Below are positions 44,501-52,825 of a DNA stretch of 64,000 nucleotides, piece by piece (positions within the stretch are counted from its first letter, which is position 1; each line of letters begins with the position of its first letter). This DNA comes from Duganella sp. 1411 (GTDB lineage: Bacteria > Pseudomonadota > Gammaproteobacteria > Burkholderiales > Burkholderiaceae_D), in contig NZ_JAFICD010000001.1 in assembly GCF_017833525.1 (NCBI RefSeq), positions 2,356,001 to 2,420,000 of the forward strand, written 5' to 3'. The notes below the pieces were generated by a model. That model was not told the origin of the DNA and did not search any database. It worked only from the letters and a program-made list of their open reading frames with translations. A program made the position numbers and the translations under genes.

Positions 44501-45320
44501 CGCGGTCGTTCGGAGCCAATCCGGACGCGAGCGCCAACGCCTGTTCGCGGCTGCCGGCGGCGCCCAGAACAAACGACAGCCGGACCTGCGCACCCGGCGC
44601 CAGCGTCACACTGCGGCGCAAGCTGAAGGCCGGATCGAGCACGTTCCCGGCGGTGCCGGACAATTTTCCGTCCAGGCCCGCCGGCGCGCGCAGATCGCGG
44701 CCACGTCCGACGAAGCGGGTGCGGTCGGTTTCGAAGCCGGCATCGCTGCCACCGGCGGCGGCATGCACCATCCACAAACCGGCCTCGCCTTCGCCGCGCG
44801 GCCGGCGCCGCGCCAGCAGCGCGCCACTGGCCGCGTCTCGCTCGGTCTGAACGAACAACTTGGAGAAGGCCGGATGCGAAGCCTCGTCGGCCTGGCGATT
44901 GAGCACCACTTCAAGATAGCTGGTCACTTCGATACGGCGCTCGGTGTCGCCGGGATTGGTCAAAACGATGCTGCGCAACTCGACATCGCGGTGCGGGTCG
45001 ACGGCGATATCCATGTGTGCTTCGATGCCGTGCGCCGTGGCGCCGATCCAGAATCCGCCGCTGCCGCCGCCGGCGGATCTTGCTGCGCCGTCGCCACCGC
45101 CCGGCTGCAGGCCAAGCGTCCAGGTCTCGCCGCTGACGGCGTCGCGCAGATAGATGAAATAGCCCTCGCAGTCCTCGACGCGATCCCCGGTCCAGCGCGA
45201 CAGCATCGTGTCGCCAACCCGGCTGAAGCCCGTGCCGGCACCGGTGATCAGGGTGGTGAAGCTGCCATTGGAGAGCAGCCGGGTTTCACGCGCCGGCGTG
45301 TTTTCTAAACGATTATCCAT
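41526..45320 (-). CDS. GH94 phosphorylase, probable 1,2-beta-oligoglucan phosphorylase
   Basis: 1264 residues, no signal peptide, so cytoplasmic. It has two GH94 N-terminal-type beta domains (starting near residues 14 and about 460), then an (alpha/alpha)6 barrel with the general acid motif GDWNDGMNRVG and a C-terminal beta domain. This is the layout of the C-terminal half of cyclic beta-1,2-glucan synthase and of 1,2-beta-oligoglucan phosphorylases, without the glycosyltransferase half. It would convert sophoro-oligosaccharides plus phosphate to glucose 1-phosphate. The start overlaps the GH1 stop (TAATG). The family is firm; specificity is inferred from the locus. Confidence 0.8.
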   Translation of the reverse strand: MDNRLENTPARETRLLSNGSFTTLITGAGTGFSRVGDTMLSRWTGDRVEDCEGYFIYLRDAVSGETWTLGLQPGGGDGAARSAGGGSGGFWIGATAHGIEAHMDIAVDPHRDVELRSIVLTNPGDTERRIEVTSYLEVVLNRQADEASHPAFSKLFVQTERDAASGALLARRRPRGEGEAGLWMVHAAAGGSDAGFETDRTRFVGRGRDLRAPAGLDGKLSGTAGNVLDPAFSLRRSVTLAPGAQVRLSFVLGAAGSREQALALASGLAPNDRAVIDAARSAQQALERQLDLTTEEATYCQRLAGAMLYGVSSVRAPAATALDVVPAADIASVALSNGVPAGPLAVVWASGADDANVSLLMRARRYWTAHGWPIDLLLLDSEGAWSSTDGVQVRRPEELKAQDLALIELTALLVVRGELPMLDVVAGLSAPPARRAIGTDGPATVPGRAVLHHFNGYGGFSDAGNEYVIRMDWNAAGGLLRPPLAWTNAISNEGFGFLVSESGAGYTWSRNSRIQRLTPWSNDPIRDPHGEALYLRDEDSGQYWSPVPGPAPAGAGYEAAHGFGYTRFNHFSHGLEQETVMFVPRHDPVKIVRVRVTNRDAAARRLSLFSCQRLVLGGTPADSSRFVVTERDASGVLLATNPLAGQFADGVTFATVLPGDGAAVHHSADRAAFIGAHGDLARPAALMAARLDGATGPGLDPCAAFQTTHELAPGATLEWVVLLGETQDRAAALELARRYAAPGAVQQALDEITAFWRHTVGAVQVRTPVPAIDLMQNGWLAYQNLSCRIWGRSAFYQSGGALGYRDQLQDSSAMIYARPDLTRQQIRIHAAHQFVEGDVLHWWHTAPMERGLRTRFSDDLLWLPYIAAFYIKTTGDWSVLDEVEPFLTAPLLAEGEDEVYLKPSLSGESGDVYEHCCRALDRSLTQGAHGLPLMGTGDWNDGMNRVGREGRGESVWMGFFLSRIIKDFLPICERRGDTARVAIYSAYHDHLDQALNDGGWDGEWYRRAYYDNGAVIGSRDSDECQIDALAQAWAVISEAAPPARAAQSLDALERRLVSEQDGLIRLLTPAFVNTPNDPGYIKGYVAGVRENGGQYTHAACWVVRAMAEAGRRDRAARLLEMLSPVSHARDLASVAVYQVEPYVIAADVYGEAPHVGRGGWTWYTGSSGWMYRVGLESVLGFAIEGGDTIVMAPRIPDQWPEFSIRHQLPDDGGSYEITVLNPHRRADGVVSVTLDGKALAHAGGAARIPLLRDGATHRVELVLG

Positions 45321-46687
45321 TATGCGTTTCCAGCTGCTTGATTGAGGCAGGCGCCATTGCTGGCGACGATGTCGGCGTACAGCAGCGCGCTGTCCTTCAG
45401 TGTGCGCTGCTGCGTTTCAAAATTAACGTGGATGATGCCGAAGCGCTTGGAGAACCCCAATGACCACTCCAGATTATCCAGCAGCGACCATACCATGTAG
45501 CCCCGCAGGTCGACGCCCGCTTCCAGCGCCGCGCTGATGGCGCGCATATTCTTGCACAGGCAGTCCACCCGCAGCGGATCGTGCACCCGTCCGCCCTCGG
45601 CCTGCGGCGGGTCGTAGAACGCGGAACCGTTCTCCATCACGTACAGCGGCGTGTCGCCGTACAGGCGCTTGAAGTTCACCAGCGTGTCGGTGAGGCCTTG
45701 CGGGAACACCTCCCATCCGGTTTCGGTGTAGGTGGCCTGGGTCTGGCGCACCGGCGCCACTTTCAGCGGCCAGTTGGACGCCTCGTCGCGCACCACGCTG
45801 CGGGTGTAGTAATTGATACCGACGAAGTCCAGCTTCTGGCCGATCAACTCGAAGTCGGCGGCCGGCCAGTCCGGCCAGGCGTCGCCGAACATCTCCTTGA
45901 GCTCCGGCGGATAAGCGCCCAGGAAGATGGGATCGAGATATTGGCGGTTCATGTAGGCGTCGGCGCGCCGGGTGGCGTCGAGATCGGCCTGCGACTGGCT
46001 GGCGGGGTATTTAGGTTCGATATTAACCACGATGCCGATGCGATGCTTGCCCTCCTCGCGATAAGCCTTGACGGCGCTGCCGTGCGCGCGCATCAGGTTA
46101 TGGCTGGCCAGCGCCGCCTCGTGCACGCCACGGTGGCCCGGCGCCAGCGTGCCGTGCATGTAGCCGCCATCGGTGACCACCCACGGCTCGTTGAGCGTGG
46201 CCCACGACTTGACGCGCCCGTCGAAGGCCCGGAAAAGTATCCGCGCGTAGTCGGTGAACCAGTCGGCGATATCGGGATTGAGCCAGCCGCCGCGATCGTC
46301 CAGCGCGGCGGGCAAATCCCAGTGGTACAGGGTCAGCAAAGGCTCGATGCCATTGGCCAGCAGCTCGTCGATCAGGCGGCTGTAGAAATCAAGGCCCGCC
46401 TGGTTCACTGCGCCGCGCCCCTGCGGCAGGATGCGGCTCCAGGACACGCTGAAGCGGTAAGCCTTCAACCCCAGCTTCACCATCAGGGCGACATCCTCCT
46501 TGTAGCGGTTGTAATGATCGCAGGCGATATCGCCGTTATCGCCGTCGCGCACATTGCCCGGCACCGCGCAAAAACGCTGCCAGATGCTCGGCCCCGCGCC
46601 ATCGGCCAGGGGCGAACCCTCGATCTGATACGCCGACGTCGCGCTACCCCACAGGAAGTCGGCGGGAAACTGGATGGATTTGCTCAT
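45320..46687 (-). CDS. bglB: GH1 beta-glucosidase
   Basis: 455 residues, cytoplasmic. Acid/base E167 lies in TLNEPW and the nucleophile E352 in VMENGSAF. The N-terminal signature FPADFLWGSATSAYQIEG is complete. GH1 enzymes split beta-glucosides to glucose. In this operon it probably cleaves sophorose or other short beta-glucosides left by the phosphorylase. It follows the large glycosidase gene by 24 bp. Confidence 0.93.
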   Translation of the reverse strand: MSKSIQFPADFLWGSATSAYQIEGSPLADGAGPSIWQRFCAVPGNVRDGDNGDIACDHYNRYKEDVALMVKLGLKAYRFSVSWSRILPQGRGAVNQAGLDFYSRLIDELLANGIEPLLTLYHWDLPAALDDRGGWLNPDIADWFTDYARILFRAFDGRVKSWATLNEPWVVTDGGYMHGTLAPGHRGVHEAALASHNLMRAHGSAVKAYREEGKHRIGIVVNIEPKYPASQSQADLDATRRADAYMNRQYLDPIFLGAYPPELKEMFGDAWPDWPAADFELIGQKLDFVGINYYTRSVVRDEASNWPLKVAPVRQTQATYTETGWEVFPQGLTDTLVNFKRLYGDTPLYVMENGSAFYDPPQAEGGRVHDPLRVDCLCKNMRAISAALEAGVDLRGYMVWSLLDNLEWSLGFSKRFGIIHVNFETQQRTLKDSALLYADIVASNGACLNQAAGNA

Positions 46688-46711
46688 GTGATGATCCTTG
46701 TGATCTTGAGG

Positions 46712-49700
46712 TTAGAACGGTGCGCCATTAATTTTCAGTACCGCCGGCAGGCTGTCGATGCGGACCTGCCGGTTCCGCCACGTCACCGGCAGGCCGTTCA
46801 GCGTGGCCGCGCCGGGCGCCGTATCCCACGGCCAGGTGAAGACGACGCCACCGGGTGGAGTGCGCGGCATCGCCTCCACGCTGAGCGCGAGCGTGCCGCC
46901 GGCGGCGGCCACTGTGTAGCTGAGCGGCCCATACGGCGTGCGCAGCCCCCGCAGGCCGATGCCCTCCCCGCGCAGCCAGTCCAGCGGCACGCCTTCGGCC
47001 AGCAGCAGCGCGTGGTCGGCCTCCCGTTCGTAGGCGAACGAGTCGAGCGCTGCGCGGATGTAATCGGAAGATATCCAGCCGTGCGGCATATCCCCGACGA
47101 AGCGCGGTTCGCGCATGTCGCGGCCAACCACTTCGGCCCACTGGTTCCAACCGGCGGGGCGCTGATCGGCGTAGAAGTAGTCAAGCAGCCGGGCAGCCCG
47201 CTCGCGCCAGCCCAAGCGCACGAAGGCGCTGACATTGCGCAGCTCATACGGCGTGTAATCCTGCCATGCCTTGCGGCCGTCGCGGCGGGCCAGGAAAAAG
47301 TCCCAGTATTTATCGTAGGTCGCTTTCAGCATCGCCGGCGACAGGAACTGCTGCTCGCCGCCGGGCGTGAGCGCGATGGTCGACGACGTGGGATCGAAGT
47401 CGCCCAGTTCCGCCGCGCCGGGAAGGTAGTCGATGCCGTGGCGCCGGGTTGCGGCGGCCAGCGACGCATAGAGGTCGTGCCGGAATTCGTCGCGCTCGCC
47501 CGCCAAACGTCCGGCCGCCTCGGTATGCCCGAGCACCGTGGCGATATCGGCGGCGTCCTTGTAGCCGCGCATCGCCCAGAAGTCGTCCCAGTAGGAATGC
47601 ATCGGCTTTTCCGAGTAGCCCTCGTGGCTGATCGAGACCGGCATCAAACCATAAAAAGCGCGACGCTCCGGCACAAGGTTGCCGGCGACGCGTTCGGACT
47701 GGCGCATGGTCTCCATGTAGCGCGCGGCGGCGTCGACGCGCGGCCATGCCTCGGCAAGCGCGGTCCTGTCCTGCGTGTAGCGGTACAGTTCCGCCGCGAG
47801 GAATATCAGCTGGCCATGACTGTCGTTCTCCGGCACCGGATCGGCGCCACGGCGATCCACGCAGCACGGCACCTTGCCGTTATCGAACTGGTATGGCGCA
47901 TACCAACGCAGGTAGTCCGCCGCGATGCCGGCCTGCCCGAGCCGCAGCAGCGCCTCGGACATCATCGCCCCATCGCGTATCCACGAGCGGCGATAGGATC
48001 GCGTGCCCGGCTGCAGGGATGCGCCCTCGCGCGTCATCAACATGTGCGCCAGCGACGAGCGCAGCGTGTCGGCCATATGCTGGCCCGCTGCCGGCACCTT
48101 CAGCCCGACCCGATTCAGCTTGTCGCGCCACTCGGCAGCCACCGCATCCTGCCGGCCGGACAGCCACGCCACGGAGTCGTGGCCGGCCGGCGCAATCGCA
48201 TCGCCCGCCATCGGCAGGACCGCGCCGATGGCAACGCTGCCATATGGCGGCAGCACGACGTCATACGTCAGCGCGGCGGAGGCCATGCCCGTATCGTCAT
48301 GCAGGTGGCGCGCGGCGTTGGATGGCGCGCGACGAATACCGGGCAGCAGGCCGCCATCGAATGACGACAGCTCCACGCCGGCGGGAAGCTGCAAAGGATG
48401 AATTTTATTCTCTCCGTTGACGCTGATCTGCCGGCCATCCCATCGCAGATCACGAATGGCGCTGAAACCACCCGGGGTGTTGAGGAACTGGCGCGGCGCG
48501 TTGACCTGAAACGGACGCACCGCCAACACCAGTTGCAGCCGGCGCGCGGTGGCGCCCAGGTTTTTGAGCTCGTACTTCGCCAACAGGCTTGACGACGCCG
48601 GCGTGCCGTCGGCGGCGGCCGTCACCGACAGCGTCCAACCGGGATGGCGCCACAACACCGTCGGTATCGGCAGATACCCGTCCAGCAAACTCTGGCTGAC
48701 CTCCACATCGGCCCAGCCGACCAGCCGGCCCTCGTCACGCACGAAAGGCTCGACGGAGAAACCGCCCTGCTTCGACTCCAACGCGCCGTCCTCGGAAATG
48801 AGCGCGCTGTGGTCGCCGCCACCGTCGACGCCCACCAGCGTCCAGTAGGACTGCTGGCCGGAGAAGCCACGCGGATACAGTCCCCGTCGCGCCTCGCGGG
48901 CCACGCCTTCGATGAACTGGTTCGGCGTCGCGCCCCAGGCCAGATCCTTCAACTCCACCTCCGCCAGCGCATAGGCGGCCGCCGGACCGTCGCGCAGCAC
49001 CAGCCGGATATACCGCGCTTCCGACTCCTGCAACCGCAACGGATCGTCACCGCCGTTGCCCCCGGCGACATGGCGCACCGTCCGCCATTGGCCGCCGTCG
49101 GACGACAGTTCGACATCGTAGTCGCTGGCGTGGCGGCGGCCCTGCCAATGCAGCACAAGGCCGCCGAATTCGCGCTCGGCGCCCAGATCGACAATCAGCC
49201 GCTGTGGTTTGCCCTCATTCCTCTTGCTCACCCATGCCGTGCGGGGATTACCATCGACCGCCAGCGCGGCGCCGGCCATTTGGGATGACGCCCGCGCAAC
49301 AGGCTTCGGCCAGGTGTCCGGTACCGGCGGCAGCGGACGAATCGCCAATTGCCGAAGCTGGACCGTTCCCTTGCCACCGCCGCTGCCGGCGCTGACGACA
49401 AACTCGATACGGTCGGCATGTTTGAGCACGCGGTCCCTGGTTGGCCCCCACGCGAACAACACCTGCCGCTTCTTGATGCGCACGAGTTGCCAGTCCTTGG
49501 GGAAGCTGTAGTTCTGCTGCTGGAACCACCAGACGTTGTCGCCGCTGGCGTCGGTCAGCTTGAACTCGAAGTGGTTGACCGGCGCGTCCGCGCGCACGTA
49601 GAACGAAATCTCGTAGTTGTCCGGCAGGTCGAGCGGCAGCGCGCGGCGTACGAAGGCATAACCGCCTTTGCCGGCGAAGTCGAAATCCAGGCGCAATCCT

Positions 49701-49861
49701 CCGTCGGCGGCGCTGGCGGCTGCCAGCACGCCATCGGAGGCCTGCGCCTGCCACGCGTCGACGGCGGAAAAATCATCGAGCACGCGCGCCGGCGCGGCGG
49801 CGTGGGCCGCCGAAACCAGCATCGCCGCCAGGCCGGCGGCCAGTATGCGAAAGAGCTTCAT
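46712..49861 (-). CDS. Large secreted protein with discoidin-like and six-hairpin glycosidase domains
   Basis: 1049 residues from the ATG at 49861 (AAGGG upstream, ATGA overlap with the permease stop). A signal peptide ends at AAHAAAP. A carbohydrate-binding-like beta domain (about 25-180) and an F5/8 discoidin-like domain (about 190-310, with GKPQRLIVDLGAEREFGGL) come first. A middle beta domain (about 330-600) precedes an (alpha/alpha)6 barrel with RSWIRDGAMMSEALLRLGQ and late YRYTQDRTALAEAWP, typical of GH15/GH37/amylo-glucosidase-like catalysts. It is probably a periplasmic exo-acting glucan hydrolase, but I cannot assign it to a known GH family. Confidence 0.7.
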   Translation of the reverse strand: MKLFRILAAGLAAMLVSAAHAAAPARVLDDFSAVDAWQAQASDGVLAAASAADGGLRLDFDFAGKGGYAFVRRALPLDLPDNYEISFYVRADAPVNHFEFKLTDASGDNVWWFQQQNYSFPKDWQLVRIKKRQVLFAWGPTRDRVLKHADRIEFVVSAGSGGGKGTVQLRQLAIRPLPPVPDTWPKPVARASSQMAGAALAVDGNPRTAWVSKRNEGKPQRLIVDLGAEREFGGLVLHWQGRRHASDYDVELSSDGGQWRTVRHVAGGNGGDDPLRLQESEARYIRLVLRDGPAAAYALAEVELKDLAWGATPNQFIEGVAREARRGLYPRGFSGQQSYWTLVGVDGGGDHSALISEDGALESKQGGFSVEPFVRDEGRLVGWADVEVSQSLLDGYLPIPTVLWRHPGWTLSVTAAADGTPASSSLLAKYELKNLGATARRLQLVLAVRPFQVNAPRQFLNTPGGFSAIRDLRWDGRQISVNGENKIHPLQLPAGVELSSFDGGLLPGIRRAPSNAARHLHDDTGMASAALTYDVVLPPYGSVAIGAVLPMAGDAIAPAGHDSVAWLSGRQDAVAAEWRDKLNRVGLKVPAAGQHMADTLRSSLAHMLMTREGASLQPGTRSYRRSWIRDGAMMSEALLRLGQAGIAADYLRWYAPYQFDNGKVPCCVDRRGADPVPENDSHGQLIFLAAELYRYTQDRTALAEAWPRVDAAARYMETMRQSERVAGNLVPERRAFYGLMPVSISHEGYSEKPMHSYWDDFWAMRGYKDAADIATVLGHTEAAGRLAGERDEFRHDLYASLAAATRRHGIDYLPGAAELGDFDPTSSTIALTPGGEQQFLSPAMLKATYDKYWDFFLARRDGRKAWQDYTPYELRNVSAFVRLGWRERAARLLDYFYADQRPAGWNQWAEVVGRDMREPRFVGDMPHGWISSDYIRAALDSFAYEREADHALLLAEGVPLDWLRGEGIGLRGLRTPYGPLSYTVAAAGGTLALSVEAMPRTPPGGVVFTWPWDTAPGAATLNGLPVTWRNRQVRIDSLPAVLKINGAPF

Positions 49862-50688
49862 CCCTTTACGCTCCCCACCAGCAGGCCTTGTATGTAGTAG
49901 CGCTGCAGGCAAAGGAACAGCAGCAGCACCGGCAAAATGGTCAGCACCGAACCGGCCATCATCAGTTCATTGTCCTGAACGTGTTCGCGCGACAGCGACG
50001 CCAGCGCCACCGGCAAGGTGTAAAGGTCTTTATCGGTCAGCACGATCAACGGCCACATAAAGTCGTTCCACGTGCCGAGGAAGGTGAAAATACCCAGCGT
50101 GACCAGGATCGGCGTCAATAGCGGCAGCACGATCACCCGGAAAATACGAAACTCGCTGGCGCCGTCCATGCGCGCCGCCTCCAGCAGCGCATCGGGGATC
50201 GTCAACGCGTACTGCCGCACCAGGAAGATGCCGAAGATGCCCGCCATGGCCGGCACCAGCACCGCCCCATAGGTGTTGACCAGTCCCAGATACTTCAGCA
50301 GCAGGAACAGCGGCAGCATCGCGACCTGGCTCGGAATCACCAGCGCGCCCAGCATGACCTTGAAAATCCGGTCGCGGCCCTGGAAGCGCAGCTTGGCGAA
50401 GGCATAGCCGGCGCTGACGTTGAACAGCAGCGACAACACCGTCGCGGCGCACGACAACAGCAAACTGTTAAGCAGATACCTGCCGATGCCGGCCTGGCCG
50501 AACAATTCCCGATAGCTGTGCAAGGTCGCCGCGTTCGGCAGCATCGGCAACGGGAACGAACTCGACTCGCCGGGCTTCATCAGCGACACCGACAACATCC
50601 ACACCAGCGGGAACAAGGTCAATGCGCCGGCGGCCAGCATCACGGCATTGAGCGCCAGCGCGCGTGGCTTCCAGGCGAAGGCGCTCAT
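49858..50688 (-). CDS. Sugar ABC transporter permease (MalG type)
   Basis: 276 residues from the ATG at 50688, which overlaps the previous permease stop by four bases. Six membrane helices and the EAA loop (EAARMDGASEFRIFRVIVLPLL) are visible, as is the family ending LVGSVKG. It forms the inner-membrane channel together with the MalF-type partner. Confidence 0.92.
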   Translation of the reverse strand: MSAFAWKPRALALNAVMLAAGALTLFPLVWMLSVSLMKPGESSSFPLPMLPNAATLHSYRELFGQAGIGRYLLNSLLLSCAATVLSLLFNVSAGYAFAKLRFQGRDRIFKVMLGALVIPSQVAMLPLFLLLKYLGLVNTYGAVLVPAMAGIFGIFLVRQYALTIPDALLEAARMDGASEFRIFRVIVLPLLTPILVTLGIFTFLGTWNDFMWPLIVLTDKDLYTLPVALASLSREHVQDNELMMAGSVLTILPVLLLFLCLQRYYIQGLLVGSVKG

Positions 50689-51560
50689 GCGTCCACTCCC
50701 TTGGCAAAGCGCAGCTGCAGCAGCGTGACCCCGAACATGATCGCGAACAGCACGAAGGCCACCGCCGACGCCGCGCCCAGGTTCCACCATTTGAAACCCT
50801 GCTCGTACATGAAATACAACACGCTGACCGTGCTTTGTACCGGCCCGCCCTGCGTCATCACATACGGTTCCGCGAACAGCTGGAAGTAGGCGGACATGCT
50901 AAGGATACTCACCATCAGCATCGTCGGCCCCAGCATGGGCCAGGTGACGAAACGGAATTGGCCCCACACGCCGGCGCCGTCCAGCCCCGCCGCTTCGTAC
51001 AAGTCGTCGGGTATGCTTTGCAGGCCCGCCAAAAAAATGATCATGTTGTAGCCGAAGTTTTTCCAGACCGCGAACAGGATAATCGCCGGCATCGCCCAAT
51101 CGGGATCGTTCAGCCAGTCGATCGGCGCTATGCCCAACTGCTCCAGGCCGTGGTTGATCATGCCGTAGCGCGTGTGCAGCAGGTAGCGCCAGATCACCGC
51201 CACCGCCACCAGCGATGTCACCACCGGCGCGAAGAAGGCGGTGCGGAACAGGCCCTTGAACCAGGTCAGCCTCGAATTGAGCAGCAGCGCCGCGCCGAGC
51301 GAAGCGGCGATCGACAGCGGCACGCCGACGGCGACGAAATACAGCGTGTTGCCCAGCGCCTGCCAAAACAGCGGCGTTTGCAGCAGCTGGGCGTAGTTGC
51401 GCAGGCCGACGAAGCGCAGGTTGTCCAGGTTCGCCAACGCGTAGATATCGAAGTCTGTCAGGCTCATGGCCAGCGCGGCCAGCACCGGCAGGAAGAAGAA
51501 CACGCCAATGACCAGCAGCGCGGGGCCGGCGAAGCACCAGGCGGCGCGGTGCGAGTTCAT
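50685..51560 (-). CDS. Sugar ABC transporter permease (MalF type)
   Basis: 291 residues with six membrane helices and an EAA loop (EAAGLDGAGVWGQFRFVTWPML). It begins with the usual short cytoplasmic part and first helix. Both ends overlap neighbours by ATGA junctions, so stoichiometric expression with the binding protein and the other permease is expected. Confidence 0.92.
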   Translation of the reverse strand: MNSHRAAWCFAGPALLVIGVFFFLPVLAALAMSLTDFDIYALANLDNLRFVGLRNYAQLLQTPLFWQALGNTLYFVAVGVPLSIAASLGAALLLNSRLTWFKGLFRTAFFAPVVTSLVAVAVIWRYLLHTRYGMINHGLEQLGIAPIDWLNDPDWAMPAIILFAVWKNFGYNMIIFLAGLQSIPDDLYEAAGLDGAGVWGQFRFVTWPMLGPTMLMVSILSMSAYFQLFAEPYVMTQGGPVQSTVSVLYFMYEQGFKWWNLGAASAVAFVLFAIMFGVTLLQLRFAKGVDA

Positions 51561-52825
51561 CGCCCCTCCTTCCGCGCCAGCATCCAGCGGCGCTTTTCCA
51601 GAATATGGTCGGCCTTGGCGTCAAGTTCCACCGCCGCCTGGTCGACCGTCAGCTCGCCGTGGGTCACGCGCTCGGCCACCAGCCGCATTTCGGTGGCGAT
51701 GCGTTCCCACTCGGGCACCTTGGGCGCGGGACGTACACGCTCCAACTGCTGCCGGAACGCCTGGGCATAAACATCGTTGGCAAGACGCGGTGCGCTCCAG
51801 TTGCCGCGGCGCGGCGGCAGATCGCCGGTCAGCTCATGGAAGCGCGCCGCCGTGTCGGTGCGGGACAGGTATTCGATCAACTGCCACGCCTCGCGCGGGT
51901 GTTTGGAGGCCGCCGACAGCACCAGGCTGGAACCGCCGGCGATCGACGCGGCCGGCCCCGAAGGTCCAGGCAAAATCGCCGTCATCCAGTGATCCTGCTG
52001 ATCGGCCGGCAGCCGGCGTTTGAACTCGCCCATATTCCACGGGCCGGAAATGTAGAACGAGACGTAGCCCATGCCGAATTCGTGATACACGTTGGTGATG
52101 CGGTTCATCGGCGCCAGCTTTTGCGCATACATGTCGGCATACAGCTGAAGGCTGCGGCGGAAGCCGGCGCTGCGGAAATTGCCATAGCGGCCGCCGTCGC
52201 GCAGCAGCGGCTCCTCGTTCTGCAGCGCCAACGCCAGCAGCGGTTCGAATTCATCGCTCGGCAGCAGGATCGCGTAATTGTCCGGCCCCACGCGGCGCTT
52301 GATGGCGTTCATCGCCTTCATCCACTCGGCCCAGGTTTGCGGCGGCTTGGCGTAGCCGGCTTGCGCCAGCATGTCGCGGCGGTAGAACAGCACGCGGGTA
52401 TCGACATACCAGGGCGTCCCCCACAATTTGCCATCGACGATGTTGGTGTCCCAGATGCCCGGGAAATAATCGGCAGCTGTCACCAACCGCGAGGCGGCGA
52501 CCTGCGCGTCCAGCGGCAGCAGCGCGCCCAGCGCCGCGAACTCCGGCACCCACGTATTCCCCAACTGGAAAATGTCGGGCATGACGTCACCAGCGAACGC
52601 GGTCAACAGCTTTTCGTGCGCGGCGGTCCACGGCAGCTGCTGGACTTCGACCCGCACGCCGGGGTGGGTGCGCTCGAACTCCGGCATCAGCGCGGTGACG
52701 ACTTCGCCCTCCCGCCCCATGGCCCAGAACTTCAGCACCACGCCCTGCTCCGGGCGAGGCGCGCAGGATGCCAGCAGGCCGCAGGCCAGTATCAGCGTCG
52801 CCGCGCGCGCAAACCTTCGCATCAT
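51557..52825 (-). CDS. Sugar ABC transporter substrate-binding lipoprotein
   Basis: 422 residues from the first of two adjacent ATGs at 52825, which overlaps the GH144 stop. The signal ends in the lipobox LLASC, so it is lipid-anchored. The body is a cluster-B/MalE-type binding protein (VLKFWAMGREGEVV, then GVRVEVQQLPW and PDIFQLGNTW). It would collect glucan oligosaccharides made by the GH144 enzyme. The family is firm; the ligand is inferred. Confidence 0.9.
   Translation of the reverse strand: MMRRFARAATLILACGLLASCAPRPEQGVVLKFWAMGREGEVVTALMPEFERTHPGVRVEVQQLPWTAAHEKLLTAFAGDVMPDIFQLGNTWVPEFAALGALLPLDAQVAASRLVTAADYFPGIWDTNIVDGKLWGTPWYVDTRVLFYRRDMLAQAGYAKPPQTWAEWMKAMNAIKRRVGPDNYAILLPSDEFEPLLALALQNEEPLLRDGGRYGNFRSAGFRRSLQLYADMYAQKLAPMNRITNVYHEFGMGYVSFYISGPWNMGEFKRRLPADQQDHWMTAILPGPSGPAASIAGGSSLVLSAASKHPREAWQLIEYLSRTDTAARFHELTGDLPPRRGNWSAPRLANDVYAQAFRQQLERVRPAPKVPEWERIATEMRLVAERVTHGELTVDQAAVELDAKADHILEKRRWMLARKEGR

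Noticed and set aside
45581..48364. Long plus-strand open frame (over 900 codons) opposite the glycosidase genes
   Set aside because: It is the mirror of the GH1 and six-hairpin genes in a high-GC genome. The protein has Arg/His/Gln-rich shadow composition and no domain.
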